NCBI GenBank assembly: GCA_963665705.1
Contig: OY762448.1
Coordinates: forward strand, 5,828,001 to 5,892,000
DNA from: Saccharicrinis sp963665705
Lineage (GTDB): Bacteria; Bacteroidota; Bacteroidia; Bacteroidales; Marinilabiliaceae
DNA length: 64,000 nucleotides
Reading direction: 5' to 3'
In this document: positions 31,905 to 40,926 of the stretch, one piece after another
Layout: the number at the start of each line of letters is the position of its first letter
Numbering within the stretch: position 1 is the stretch's first letter
The notes under the pieces: model-generated
Told to the model about the DNA's origin: nothing
Databases searched by the model: none
What the model saw: the letters and a program-made list of their open reading frames with translations, nothing else
Translations under genes and position numbers: made by a program

Positions 31905-33356
31905 TTAAAGTTCTTTTCGTAGTCTGGCTACTGGAATATTTAATTGCTCTCTATATTTCGCTACGGTTCTTCTGGCAATATTATATGATTTCTCCTTTAA
32001 AATTTGAGAAAGTTTATCATCGGTAAGAGGTTTGCGCTTGTCTTCATTTTCAATACATTCAGAAAGTATCTTTTTAATTTCTCTAGTTGAAACCTCTTCT
32101 CCCGAATCTGTTTGCATGCCCTCAGAAAAGAATGACTTTAAAGCAAAAATTCCAAAATGAGTTTGAATATATTTGCTGTTAGATACCCTTGAAATAGTAG
32201 ATATATCCAAATTAGTTTTTTCAGCTATATCTTTTAAAATCATTGGTTTTAACCTTGTTTCATCACCTTCTTCAAAGTACTCTTTTTGATACTCTAAAAT
32301 AGCATGCATTGTATTTAGAAGAGTATTCTGTCTTTGTCTAATCGCATCTATAAACCATTTTGCGGAGTCCAGTTTTTGTTTTACAAAAACAACAGCATCT
32401 TTTTTATCTTTTGTTTGATTTTTTTTGTTGCCAGCATAGTCTTCCAACATATTAGAATAAGTCTGACTAATTCTTAACTCAGGAACATTTCTGGTGTTTA
32501 AAGATAATTCAGGTTTCCCATTTTTGATTTCTAAAATAAAATCAGGAATGATGTGCTGAACCGTTTTTGTCATTGGGTTACTGTATGAGCTACCTGGTTT
32601 TGGATTTAGTTTAAGGATTTCTTCCAAAGCATCTTTAACTTCTTCTTCTTCAAGGTGAAGTCTTTTTGTTATTTTCTCATAGTGCTTTTTAGTAAATTCT
32701 TCAAAATGATGTTTAATTATATTGTAAGCATTATCAACAGAAGGGAATGATCTGTCTTTTTTGTCTAGTTGTAATAATAGACATTCCTGAAGGTCTCTAG
32801 CTCCAACGCCTGCAGGGTCAAAATCTTGAATGATTTCTAGTACATCAAGGGCTTCTTTTTCATCAAACTCAATATTCTGACTAAAAGCAATATCATCTAT
32901 AATTTCATCAATTTCCCTTCTTAAATATCCATCTTCATCAATATTTCCAACGATATGTTCTGCCATTAAACGCTGGCGTTCATTTAAAATTCTCAAGCCT
33001 AGTTGGTCCGTAAGAAACTCATGAAAGGTTGTGCCGTCCGAAAATGGAATATCCTCGTATTTATCATCTTTCGAAAAATTTCGGGCTTGTAATTTGTATG
33101 CTGGTATATCTTCGTTTTGGATGTATTCGTCTATTGATAACTCGTCTTTTTCAACTTCAGATTCTTTTACCTCAGGTTCATCCATGTTTTCATTGTCTCG
33201 TCCTTCTCCTTCTAGTTCTAAAACAGGATTTTCCTCTATCTCTTTTTTTATGCGTTGCTCCAATTGTGCTGCTGGAATTTCAAGTAGCTTTATCACCTGT
33301 ATTTGCATCGGTGATAATTTCTGAAGTAATTTCTGTTGTAAACTTTGTTTTAGCAT
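31905..33356 (-). CDS. rpoN: RNA polymerase sigma-54 factor
   Basis: 483 residues. The Gln/Leu-rich activator-interacting region I is at the N-terminus (LKQSLQQKLLQKLSPMQIQVIKLLEIP), followed by an acidic linker (about 47-90), the core-binding domain (about 100-270), and the DNA-binding domain ending in the RpoN box ARRTVAKYREQL near residues 462-473. It directs transcription from -24/-12 promoters and needs NtrC-type enhancer-binding ATPases, none of which is in this window. Nitrogen-assimilation genes lie nearby, but I could not place a convincing sigma-54 promoter in front of them. Confidence 0.96.
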   Translation of the reverse strand: MLKQSLQQKLLQKLSPMQIQVIKLLEIPAAQLEQRIKKEIEENPVLELEGEGRDNENMDEPEVKESEVEKDELSIDEYIQNEDIPAYKLQARNFSKDDKYEDIPFSDGTTFHEFLTDQLGLRILNERQRLMAEHIVGNIDEDGYLRREIDEIIDDIAFSQNIEFDEKEALDVLEIIQDFDPAGVGARDLQECLLLQLDKKDRSFPSVDNAYNIIKHHFEEFTKKHYEKITKRLHLEEEEVKDALEEILKLNPKPGSSYSNPMTKTVQHIIPDFILEIKNGKPELSLNTRNVPELRISQTYSNMLEDYAGNKKNQTKDKKDAVVFVKQKLDSAKWFIDAIRQRQNTLLNTMHAILEYQKEYFEEGDETRLKPMILKDIAEKTNLDISTISRVSNSKYIQTHFGIFALKSFFSEGMQTDSGEEVSTREIKKILSECIENEDKRKPLTDDKLSQILKEKSYNIARRTVAKYREQLNIPVARLRKEL

Positions 33357-33410
33357 AAGTTGTGTTTCTTATTTGTATTGAGGAGTGAATAATATCTCAA
33401 TACCATGTCA

Positions 33411-33445
33411 AGCAACAATATATAAATGTGGTATATTTTGTTGCT
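33411..33445. repeat. Inverted repeat upstream of rpoN
   Basis: AGCAACAA (33411-33418) and TTGTTGCT (33438-33445) with an inner 5-bp AT stem after one mismatch and a 6-nt-plus loop. It lies 55 bp before the rpoN start. It may be a leader hairpin or an operator. The rest of 33446-33639 shows nothing definite. Confidence 0.5.
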
Positions 33446-33639
33446 CACAACAAAATTAAGATTAATTGATTAAATGTAGAGAATATGTTATGCCAAATTT
33501 GTATGTTGAAAGTTAATAAACGTTATTATATCTAAAATAAACTATTAGTTATATGTTGGTTTTATAATAATAAAAATGCTGTAATGTCTTGTTGAATAGT
33601 GTGCTGTATGATTATTTGTGGAGAGGAGTGATGTTGTAC

Positions 33640-33670
33640 AAAAAAAGCTGCACACAATAGTATGCAGCTT
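33640..33670 (-). terminator. Terminator of the Cys-rich peptide gene
   Basis: On the minus strand AAGCTGCA (33670-33663) pairs with TGCAGCTT (33652-33645) and is followed by a T-run. It lies about 25 nt past the stop codon at 33695. Confidence 0.88.
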
Positions 33671-33694
33671 ATAGTTGTTCTTGTAAAAACAGAG

Positions 33695-33919
33695 CTATTC
33701 TTTTTCGCTCTCAGCCTTTGCTTTTGAACATTCACTTTTTTTATCTTTTGAACAGCACTCTTTTTTTGATTCTTTTTTACAACATTCTTTTTTTGATTCT
33801 TTTGTGCAACATTTTTTTTCTGTTTTTTCAGGTTCTTGCGTGTTTTCTGTTGCCATTACTGGAGAAGCGATTGCTACCATGAATAAAAATAAGAATGATA
33901 CTGCAATTGATTTTTTCAT
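33695..33919 (-). CDS. Small secreted Cys/Lys-rich repeat protein
   Basis: 74 residues: a signal peptide (residues 1-23, MKKSIAVSFLFLFMVAIASPVMA) and a 51-residue mature part made almost entirely of Lys, Glu, Ser and Cys. Seven Cys fall in a 9-residue period, CC-x7-CC-x7-CC-x7-C, with KESKKE spacers. Such a sequence could bind soft metals or act as a thiol buffer in the periplasm, but no family is recognised and low-complexity sequence of this kind is hard to assign. It is divergent from a two-component system whose sensor has five periplasmic Cys, and the shared intergenic region carries phased direct repeats, so it may be a target of that system. Confidence 0.72.
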   Translation of the reverse strand: MKKSIAVSFLFLFMVAIASPVMATENTQEPEKTEKKCCTKESKKECCKKESKKECCSKDKKSECSKAKAESEKE

Positions 33920-33957
33920 AATTCTAAATAATTAAATTGATAAAATGTTGTTTAATA

Positions 33958-33965
33958 CAAATATG
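33958..33965 (-). promoter_or_regulatory. Probable -7 element of the Cys-rich peptide gene
   Basis: CATATTTG on the minus strand matches seven of eight positions counting T-A-n-n-T-T-T-G (C for T at the first). Transcription would begin near 33951, about 30 nt before the ATG. Its -33 region would fall at 33985-33988, on the first CTTGTTA repeat. Confidence 0.45.
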
Positions 33966-33984
33966 ATATGATTCTCTTTAAAAA

Positions 33985-34023
33985 CTTGTTACTGCCTTGT
34001 TAATCCTTGTTAACGTGTTGTTA
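33985..34023 (+). promoter_or_regulatory. Four phased direct repeats, candidate OmpR-family operator
   Basis: CTTGTTA occurs at 33985, 33996 and 34006, and GTTGTTA at 34017, giving spacings of 11, 10 and 11 bp, one helical turn each. OmpR/PhoB-type winged-helix regulators bind tandem direct repeats of about 7 bp at 11-bp spacing. An OmpR-type regulator is encoded in the adjacent operon. The array ends about 30 bp upstream of the sensor-kinase -7 box and reaches the -33 region of the divergent peptide gene. Confidence 0.7.
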
Positions 34024-34052
34024 ATTCGTGTGCGTGTATATTTAAATATTTT

Positions 34053-34060
34053 TAGATTTG
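34053..34060 (+). promoter_or_regulatory. -7 element of the two-component operon
   Basis: TAGATTTG matches TAnnTTTG; transcription would start near 34067, 40 nt before the ATG at 34107. The -33 position (about 34030) lacks a TTG, as expected of an activator-dependent promoter; the repeat array ends just upstream. Confidence 0.6.
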
Positions 34061-34106
34061 TAATCTGGTTGAATTATAGTAACATAAAGGTTAAGGTTTG
34101 GTTTAA

Positions 34107-35354
34107 ATGACAAAAAAGAAAGTTCTTCAAGAGTGGTTAGCTTTATTAACCTTTTTAGTACTCTTAAGCCTGGTAATTATTCAGGTTTTATTTCTAGTTA
34201 AATCTGCAAAATTAGAACAAAAGCATTTTAATCATCGTGTGGTATTGGCATTAAGAGAGGCTCGTAATGAAATTGCAAGAGAGGCTAATCAATGTAATAA
34301 TATGCATAACTACGTATGTGGAAATAAATGTTCCAGTGATATTCAGTATATTAATTTTCAAAAGGTTGATAGTATTATTCAGTCTAATTTATATATTCAT
34401 AAGATTCAGTTAGAATATCGTTTTGAGTTTGTGAATGAAAATGATAGTGTAAAGGATAATATTTGTGTTTCTTGTTATGAACAATCTTTAAATGGTTTGC
34501 TAGCTCAGAATGGAATAAAACTTCAAATAGAATTTCCTGATCAAAGTAAATTTTTATTTGCTCAAATTGGTGTTTTGTTCTATTTGTCAATTGGCGCTAT
34601 TTTATTTGTCATGATTTCTTTTGTTGTTATTTATAGGTTGTTTGCAAAAGAGCAAGCCATTTTAATTAATACAAAAGATTTTATTGATAATATGGTTCAT
34701 GAATTTCAAACACCATTGGCTAATATAAAATTTGCTACAGGTTTAATTCGGAAAAAGGTTAAGCCCGAAAATATAGATGGATCAAAAATTATTCAATACA
34801 CGGATTTAATTTTGGAGGAAAATTCAAAAATGAGTCATAATGTTAATGATATATTAGATGTTGTTACTTTATCATCTGAACAGGGAAGTAAAAATAATAT
34901 CAATGTTCATGAAGTCCTGCAATCTTGTGTTAATATGTATTTATCTTTAATGGACGAAAAGAATGGTGTAGTAAATGTTGATTTGAAAGCAACAAAATAT
35001 TTTGTTAAGGGGGATTTGACTCATTTTAAACATGCAATATTAAATTTGTTAGATAATGCCATAAAGTATACTCATAAAACACCTTTAATTAATATTCAAA
35101 CCTATAATAAAAACAATAAATTGGTTATTGTAGTTAAAGATAATGGGATAGGAATTGCTACTGTAGAGCATAATAAAGTGTTTGAAAAATATTATAGAGT
35201 CTCTACTGGAAATGTTCATGATATTAAAGGGTTTGGATTGGGACTTAATTTTGTAAAAACAGTAGTGGATAAACTTGACGGAAACATTAGCATTAAAAGT
35301 GAACTTGATAAAGGATGTGCTTTTATAATTACCTTAAAAACATGTGAAGTATGA
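34107..35354 (+). CDS. Sensor histidine kinase with a Cys-rich periplasmic domain
   Basis: 415 residues. Two transmembrane helices (about 11-31 and 153-176) enclose a periplasmic domain of roughly 120 residues with five Cys: 63, 71 and 75 (C-x7-C-x3-C) and 120 and 123 (C-x2-C). The cytoplasmic part has the H-box NMVHEFQTPLANIKFATGL with phospho-acceptor His198, an N-box (AILNLLDNAIKYTHK), G1 VKDNGIGIA and G2 GFGLGLNFVK, so it is complete and active-looking. It overlaps its response regulator by 4 bp. General layout resembles RprX-type kinases of Bacteroidota. The Cys pattern suggests redox or metal sensing; this is inference. Confidence 0.92.
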   Translation: MTKKKVLQEWLALLTFLVLLSLVIIQVLFLVKSAKLEQKHFNHRVVLALREARNEIAREANQCNNMHNYVCGNKCSSDIQYINFQKVDSIIQSNLYIHKIQLEYRFEFVNENDSVKDNICVSCYEQSLNGLLAQNGIKLQIEFPDQSKFLFAQIGVLFYLSIGAILFVMISFVVIYRLFAKEQAILINTKDFIDNMVHEFQTPLANIKFATGLIRKKVKPENIDGSKIIQYTDLILEENSKMSHNVNDILDVVTLSSEQGSKNNINVHEVLQSCVNMYLSLMDEKNGVVNVDLKATKYFVKGDLTHFKHAILNLLDNAIKYTHKTPLINIQTYNKNNKLVIVVKDNGIGIATVEHNKVFEKYYRVSTGNVHDIKGFGLGLNFVKTVVDKLDGNISIKSELDKGCAFIITLKTCEV

Positions 35355-36046
35355 ATACAGAGTTAAAAAAAATACTTCTCGTTGAAGATGATACTACCAT
35401 GGGTTTTTTATTGGTTGAATTTCTTGAATCAAATGGTTTTGATGTGAAGTTGTATAAGGATGGACTGCAGGGACTTAATGCATTTAATAATTATAAGTTT
35501 GATTTTTGTATTCTTGACGTTATGCTGCCTGGATTAGATGGGTTTTCCATTGCTGAAAAAATACGGTCGGAGAATAAACAGGTTCCTATTGTATTTCTTA
35601 CAGCTAAGACTTTAAAGGAAGATAAAATTAAGGGATTTAATATAGGTGTTGATGATTATATTGTAAAGCCTTTTGATGAAGATGAGTTGCTTTGTAGAAT
35701 AAAAGCTATAATGGGTAGGTGTGAGGATGTTATAGAGCAGGTTTCAAGTCCTGAGTTTTTTAATATAGGTGCTTATATTTTTGATTATAAAAACCAATTG
35801 TTGAAATTCAATAATGAATCAAAAAGGCTAACTCTTAAAGAAAATGAAGTGCTGAAAATGTTGGCTACATCTAAAAATCAATTAGTAAAACGTGATGATA
35901 TTCTAAATAGTCTTTGGGGCGATAATGATTATTTTAATAGTAGAAGTCTTGATGTTTTTATCGCAAAGCTTAGAAAGTACTTAAAAAATGATTCTTCTAT
36001 ACGAATAGAAAATGTGCCAACCGTAGGTTTTGTGTTGAAAGACTAG
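35351..36046 (+). CDS. OmpR-family response regulator
   Basis: 231 residues. The receiver domain (about 1-120) has the acidic pair at 13-14, phospho-acceptor Asp56 in CILDVMLPGLDGF, the Thr in PIVFLTAKT and the conserved Lys in IVKPFDEDEL. A winged-helix DNA-binding domain (about 135-231) contains LTLKENEVLKMLATSKNQLVKRDDILNSLWG and the recognition-helix region SRSLDVFIAKLRKYLK. The start codon overlaps the stop of the kinase gene (ATGA), so the pair is translationally coupled. RprY-like regulators have this form. Likely targets are its own operon and the divergent Cys-rich peptide gene, through the phased repeats at 33985-34023. Confidence 0.94.
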   Translation: MNTELKKILLVEDDTTMGFLLVEFLESNGFDVKLYKDGLQGLNAFNNYKFDFCILDVMLPGLDGFSIAEKIRSENKQVPIVFLTAKTLKEDKIKGFNIGVDDYIVKPFDEDELLCRIKAIMGRCEDVIEQVSSPEFFNIGAYIFDYKNQLLKFNNESKRLTLKENEVLKMLATSKNQLVKRDDILNSLWGDNDYFNSRSLDVFIAKLRKYLKNDSSIRIENVPTVGFVLKD

Positions 36047-36295
36047 TCTTTTACATGCTCTATAGGTAAATAAATTATACATTAGTTATTAAACGATTCC
36101 ATAAAATGGAAAAAAGTTATAAGGCGCATGTATATTGTTAGTTAGTGTTTGTTGAGTGTGCTGTAGTTGGTGTAACGTTCTATTGTACTAGCATAATTTC
36201 TGAAGTTTAGGTAGTTGTTGGTTTTACAATATTTAATTAAAAGTAGGAAAGTTCTTATATTGTATTTTATATCAGTCGTTTGGGAATAATTGGCG

Positions 36296-38404
36296 ATGAA
36301 AATGAAAAGATCTTTTATAATTTTAATAGTATTAAGTGTTGTTTGTAGTATAACTTCTGCTCAAACAAAATTAAATAACACTAAGTTGTTTAAAAGGGCT
36401 ATGCATCTGGCCGATGAAGGTAACTACAAAGATGCAATAAGTAATCTTAAAGTTATTCTTGAAAATAATCCCAAAGATCTGGATGCTCTGTTTAATATAG
36501 GTTTGTGCTACTTGAATACTTCTGATGGCGCAGATACTGCAATTATATTTTTGAACAGAGGAATGAACACACTCACAGAGGATCAAAGAAGTGGTTATTT
36601 TGGACGTGAGTTTGGTATGTCAATAGGTAAGGCTTATCAGGTTTTGCTTAAGCCTTTAAAGGCAATTGAGATATATGAAGATTTGTTGGTGCATGTACCG
36701 GAGGAGGATACTTTGGTAATGAAAGAACTTGAATATGAAATTCAAATTTGTCATAATGCAAATTTCTTTTTGCAACACCCCATAGATATTACTGTTGAAA
36801 ATATGGGGCCTGAGGTAAATTCAATGTATGATGATCATAGCCCTTTAGTATGTGTTAGTGAAAGTGAGTTGTTTTTTACTTCCCGAAGAAATTGGATGAA
36901 GTTGTCATTGCTTCCTGATGGACAGTATGCTGAAAAAATATACTCTGTTCCGTTATCTGCTAAAAACTGGGAGAGTGCTCGATTACTAAAAGTATTCTTT
37001 AAGCAAAATGAACATGAATCAGCGGCATCTCTTTCACCTGATGGAGATGAAATGGTTTTATTTAGGAATGATGTTCATGGAAAAAGTTTGTATATAAGTC
37101 AGTTTGATGGTAAAAATTGGTCGGAGCCAGAGAAGCTACCTTATCCAATAAATAGTTTTGCTCAGGAAACACATGGTTCATTATCCGCCGATAAGAGTAC
37201 TTTATTTTTTACAAGTGATAGAGAAGGTGGCTTAGGGGGAATAGATATCTATATGGCAAAAAAGAATCCCGATGGAAGTTGGGGTAATCCCAAAAACCTT
37301 GGGCCTAATATTAATACTGAATATGATGAAGAAACCCCAATGATTCATTATGATGGAAAAACATTGTACTTTTCTTCCGAAGGACATAATTCAATGGGGC
37401 GTTTAGATGTTTTTTATGCTCAGATGAATCCGGATTCTACCTGGAGTAGGCCTGTAAATTTAGGTTATCCTATTAATACTCCGGATGATGATTTCTTTTT
37501 TGTACCTACAGTCAATAAAAGTCAGGCTTATTATGCTTCGTCCAAATTTGATGACAATTATGGAGGGTCAGATATTTATCATGTTCAATTTGATTCAGAT
37601 GATAATACAGAATTGGCAGTTGTTGAGGGTCAAGTGGATGAGCTGTTTGGTGATAATATGAAGGGTGTGAGGATATTGGTTACAAGGACTAAGGATAAGC
37701 TTCTGGTTGGAGATTATCGTCCTAATCCAACTAATGGCAAGTATATGTTGTTTTTAGATGTGGGGTATGAGTATGAAGTTAGGCAAACAAATTCTAAAGA
37801 AGATAAGAATAGTGTTGGATTCTTAAATGTAACTTCTGATATGGATTATCAAGAGAAAAAGAAACCAATACTTTTTAAGGAGGTTGTAATGGATGCTCCT
37901 CTGGAAAAAATGGATTTAGTTGATAACGTGACTAAAGAAGGTGTGGATCCTCTTAAATTGAATACAGAAGTTAATGGTTCAGATAAATCTTTGGTGTTAG
38001 AGGATAGTAATTCTAAAAAACAACATCTAGAAACAACATCTAATAATGAAGGAACTAGGCGTGATAGAATGCCTGAAACAGTAAAAATCGTTGAACAACG
38101 AGATGAAAATAATGCTGGTATTAATATAAAGAAGAGGTATATTCCTAGTACTAAAAAGGGCTATACAATTCAGTTAATGGCGCTAGAAAAAGGTCCTTTG
38201 AAAAACCTTAGTTTTTTTACAAAACGAGGAATTCAAAATGTTAAGGAAGTGTATTGTATTGATGGATTTACAAGATATATTTTTGGAGAATTTGATGGCT
38301 ATAAATCATCTCTTGTTTTAAAGAAAAAATTACAGTCAGAAGGTAATTTTTCTGATATCTGGATTAGGCCTTTGCGAGATTTAGAAGATTTAAAAGTGAA
38401 GTAA
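36296..38404 (+). CDS. Envelope protein with TPR, PD40 beta-propeller and C-terminal SPOR-like domain
   Basis: 702 residues. A signal peptide (about 1-22, ending TSAQ) is followed by TPR-like repeats (about 28-155). A PD40/WD40-like propeller (about 180-460) shows the repeated DGxxLFFTSxREGG.GGxDIY pattern. A short carboxypeptidase-like beta domain follows (about 465-530), then a linker and a C-terminal SPOR-like domain (about 625-702, GYTIQLMALEK to the SDIWIRP end). TPR-PD40 proteins such as PorE anchor T9SS components to peptidoglycan through an OmpA domain; here SPOR replaces OmpA. The predicted start ATG is at 36296; a TTG at 36290 is less likely. Probable T9SS or envelope accessory factor. 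Confidence 0.82.
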   Translation: MKMKRSFIILIVLSVVCSITSAQTKLNNTKLFKRAMHLADEGNYKDAISNLKVILENNPKDLDALFNIGLCYLNTSDGADTAIIFLNRGMNTLTEDQRSGYFGREFGMSIGKAYQVLLKPLKAIEIYEDLLVHVPEEDTLVMKELEYEIQICHNANFFLQHPIDITVENMGPEVNSMYDDHSPLVCVSESELFFTSRRNWMKLSLLPDGQYAEKIYSVPLSAKNWESARLLKVFFKQNEHESAASLSPDGDEMVLFRNDVHGKSLYISQFDGKNWSEPEKLPYPINSFAQETHGSLSADKSTLFFTSDREGGLGGIDIYMAKKNPDGSWGNPKNLGPNINTEYDEETPMIHYDGKTLYFSSEGHNSMGRLDVFYAQMNPDSTWSRPVNLGYPINTPDDDFFFVPTVNKSQAYYASSKFDDNYGGSDIYHVQFDSDDNTELAVVEGQVDELFGDNMKGVRILVTRTKDKLLVGDYRPNPTNGKYMLFLDVGYEYEVRQTNSKEDKNSVGFLNVTSDMDYQEKKKPILFKEVVMDAPLEKMDLVDNVTKEGVDPLKLNTEVNGSDKSLVLEDSNSKKQHLETTSNNEGTRRDRMPETVKIVEQRDENNAGINIKKRYIPSTKKGYTIQLMALEKGPLKNLSFFTKRGIQNVKEVYCIDGFTRYIFGEFDGYKSSLVLKKKLQSEGNFSDIWIRPLRDLEDLKVK

Positions 38405-38481
38405 AATGGATTTTCTTATTTAAGAAACAATAAGTATTAGGTTTGGCATATCTATTTTGCCTCAAAATAAGAACATTAAAA

Positions 38482-38513
38482 AAGCCGGAAAAACACCCCT
38501 GATTTTCCGGCTT
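38482..38513 (+). terminator. Hairpin terminator after the PD40-SPOR gene
   Basis: AAGCCGGAAAA (38482-38492) pairs perfectly with TTTTCCGGCTT (38503-38513) around a 10-nt loop. The following sequence (CCTC) is not a U-tract, but the A/T-ended stem suits termination on both strands. It lies 78 nt past the stop. Confidence 0.75.
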
Positions 38514-38637
38514 CCTCAAAGATTTCTGTGTAATCTAAACCTATTAAGAATATTCTGCAAGATAAACATTTTTAAATAATTGGTCAAGGTGGAATATATG
38601 AAATATCTCATGTTATTAAGCGTGTTAAATTAAAATG

Positions 38638-38666
38638 TTGAGCTTATTATTTTTTTCCTATTTTTG
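38638..38666 (+). promoter_or_regulatory. Promoter of the transporter-glycosyltransferase cluster
   Basis: TTG at 38638-38640 and TATTTTTG at 38659-38666 (perfect TAnnTTTG) with 18 nt between. Transcription would begin near 38673, 19 nt before the ATG at 38692. Confidence 0.6.
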
Positions 38667-38691
38667 AATATAAGATGCAAAAATAGAGAAT

Positions 38692-40914
38692 ATGCAAAAA
38701 GCAGTAACAAATCCTAATGCAACTTTTGGTTCTATGCCTGTCTTTATGACAGCTATTTCCACAATTTTAGGGGCAATTCTTTTTTTAAGATTTGGTTGGG
38801 CAGTTGGCCATGTTGGTTTTTTGGGAGTAATCTCAATTATAATAATAGGTCATTTAGTTACTATACCAACAGCTCTGGCTGTAGCTGAAATAGCTACCAA
38901 CCAAAAAGTACAGGGAGGTGGTGCCTATTTTATAATATCAAGGTCGTTTGGTTTAAATATTGGAGGAGCAATTGGTATTGCATTATATCTTTCTCAGGCA
39001 ATAAGTGTTGCCTTTTATATTATTGCGTTTGGAGAGGCTTTTGATGCAGTATTACCCTATCTGTCTTTCCAAATTGAAGCTGCTACTTTTAAAAAAGCAG
39101 TGACTCTGATAATGATGACTCTATTGAGTGTTATTGTTGTTATTCGAGGTGCTAATATAGGAATGAAAGCCCTGTACGTTGTAGTTGGAATATTATTTCT
39201 GTCTATAATATTATTTTTCATGGGTTCATCGACTTCTGATAATTCAACTTTTCTTTTTAGTGAGACCACTAAGGATCCTGAAGGCTTTTTTTATGTATTT
39301 ACCATTATTTTTCCTGCCTTTACAGGTATAGCTGCAGGTTTAGGATTGTCAGGAGATTTGAAAAATCCCAAAAGGTCAATTCCGAGGGGGACGTTATGGG
39401 CTACTTTAGTTGGAATGGTTGTTTATGTTGCGATAGCTTATAAACTGACAATATCTGCAAGTCCTGATGAGTTAGCTGGAGACCAGTTGATTATGCAGCG
39501 AGTTGCTTTATGGGGACCTATTATTCCTATAGGATTAGCTGCCGCAACACTTTCATCAGCTATAGGGTCAATTTTAGTGGCACCCAGAACGTTACAGGCA
39601 ATAGGATTTGATAATATATTACCTTATCCACATTTAAATAAGTGGTTGTCTAAAGGAAAAGTTAAGGATAATGATCCTGTAAATGGTACTTTGGTTACAA
39701 TTGCTATAGCTTATTTCTTTGTGGTTATTGGAGATGTAAACTTTGTGGCTCAGATAATATCAATGTTTTTTATGGTGACTTATGGGGCCATATGTTTAAT
39801 TAGTTTTCTAGAGCATTTTGCTGCCGATCCTTCCTATCGCCCAACTTTTAAGCATAATAGTTGGTATTATTCATTAGCTGGCGCAGTTTTGTCATTTTGG
39901 TTAATGTTTAAAATGAATTTAACATATTCCATTGTTTCGATTCTAATTATGGTAATTATTTATTTAATAATAAGTAAGTATAGACCAGAGAAAAGAGGGT
40001 TGGAGAAGTTATTCAAGGGTGTGGTTTTCCAGGTGAGTCGTCAGATTCAGATTTTTGTTCAGCAAGCCAATAAGGAAGAACAGGAATATAATTGGCGACC
40101 ATTTGCCGTATGTGTTAGTGCTGATTCTTTTGAGAGACAAAGTGCATTTGATCTTTTAGGATGGATATCTCATAAATATGGGTTTGGAACTTATATTCAT
40201 TATGTAGAAGGGTTGCTCAATAGTCAAACCTATCATCAGTCGAAAAAAACATTAGATAGATTAATTGGTAGGGCAAAGGGTAGTAATACACGTGTTTATA
40301 TAGATACTGTGATTAGTCCTTCATATACATCTGCTATAGCTCAGGTTATTCAACTGTCTGGTATTTCAGGAAAAGGAAGTAATCTGATTTTATTTGAGTT
40401 TCCAAATGATAAACCAGAATCTCTTAAAAATGCGTTGGATAACTATGCTTTATTTGATTCCTGTAAGATGGATGTGTGTTTTTTAAATACTTCCTTAAAA
40501 GGATTTGGTTATAAAAAGGAAATTCATGTATGGATTGGACGTCATGATTTTCATAATGCCAACTTAATGATTTTGTTGGCTTATATTATTTTAGGGCATC
40601 CGGATTGGAAAAAAGGTTTTATTAAGATATATTCGCTTGTTCCTGCTCAAGAATCAAAGGAGGAGAGAAAGAAATGGTTGGATCGAATAAAATCTGGTCG
40701 TTTGCCAATTGCACCAGGAAATGTGCAGATGGTTCCTTTTAAGGAAGGGGATAGTAAAGAGGATCTTGTTAAAAAACAAAGTCATGATGCGGATTTAACA
40801 ATACTCGGATTTTCTTCGGAGGATATAAAGAAAGGAATGGAGCGTTTTACAAAATATGATAGCATGGGAAATATTTTATTTGTAAACGCTTATCGTAAAA
40901 AAGAAATAGAGTAA
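38692..40914 (+). CDS. SLC12-like cation-chloride/amino-acid permease
   Basis: 740 residues of the APC superfamily. About twelve transmembrane helices fill residues 15-430, beginning with the unwound first helix STILGAILFLRFGWAVG and followed by VQGGGAYFIISRSFGLNIGGAIG and the PAFTGIAAGLGLSGDLKNPKRSIPRGT loop, both typical of Na-K-Cl cotransporter relatives. The last 300 residues are a soluble domain of the SLC12 C-terminal type, with a nucleotide-binding-like end (ADLTILGFSSEDIKKGMERF). Substrate ions cannot be told from sequence. The next gene starts 12 nt later, so this may be one operon with the glycosyltransferases. Confidence 0.88.
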   Translation: MQKAVTNPNATFGSMPVFMTAISTILGAILFLRFGWAVGHVGFLGVISIIIIGHLVTIPTALAVAEIATNQKVQGGGAYFIISRSFGLNIGGAIGIALYLSQAISVAFYIIAFGEAFDAVLPYLSFQIEAATFKKAVTLIMMTLLSVIVVIRGANIGMKALYVVVGILFLSIILFFMGSSTSDNSTFLFSETTKDPEGFFYVFTIIFPAFTGIAAGLGLSGDLKNPKRSIPRGTLWATLVGMVVYVAIAYKLTISASPDELAGDQLIMQRVALWGPIIPIGLAAATLSSAIGSILVAPRTLQAIGFDNILPYPHLNKWLSKGKVKDNDPVNGTLVTIAIAYFFVVIGDVNFVAQIISMFFMVTYGAICLISFLEHFAADPSYRPTFKHNSWYYSLAGAVLSFWLMFKMNLTYSIVSILIMVIIYLIISKYRPEKRGLEKLFKGVVFQVSRQIQIFVQQANKEEQEYNWRPFAVCVSADSFERQSAFDLLGWISHKYGFGTYIHYVEGLLNSQTYHQSKKTLDRLIGRAKGSNTRVYIDTVISPSYTSAIAQVIQLSGISGKGSNLILFEFPNDKPESLKNALDNYALFDSCKMDVCFLNTSLKGFGYKKEIHVWIGRHDFHNANLMILLAYIILGHPDWKKGFIKIYSLVPAQESKEERKKWLDRIKSGRLPIAPGNVQMVPFKEGDSKEDLVKKQSHDADLTILGFSSEDIKKGMERFTKYDSMGNILFVNAYRKKEIE

Positions 40915-40926
40915 ATTATCATTTAA

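Noticed and set aside
33031..33358. Two plus-strand frames of about 100 codons
   Set aside because: Both are antisense to the N-terminal part of rpoN and explained by its composition.
36097..36111. TTCCAT-AAA-ATGGAA inverted repeat after the response regulator gene
   Set aside because: Followed by A rather than T, so not a terminator on the plus strand, and too short to claim an operator.
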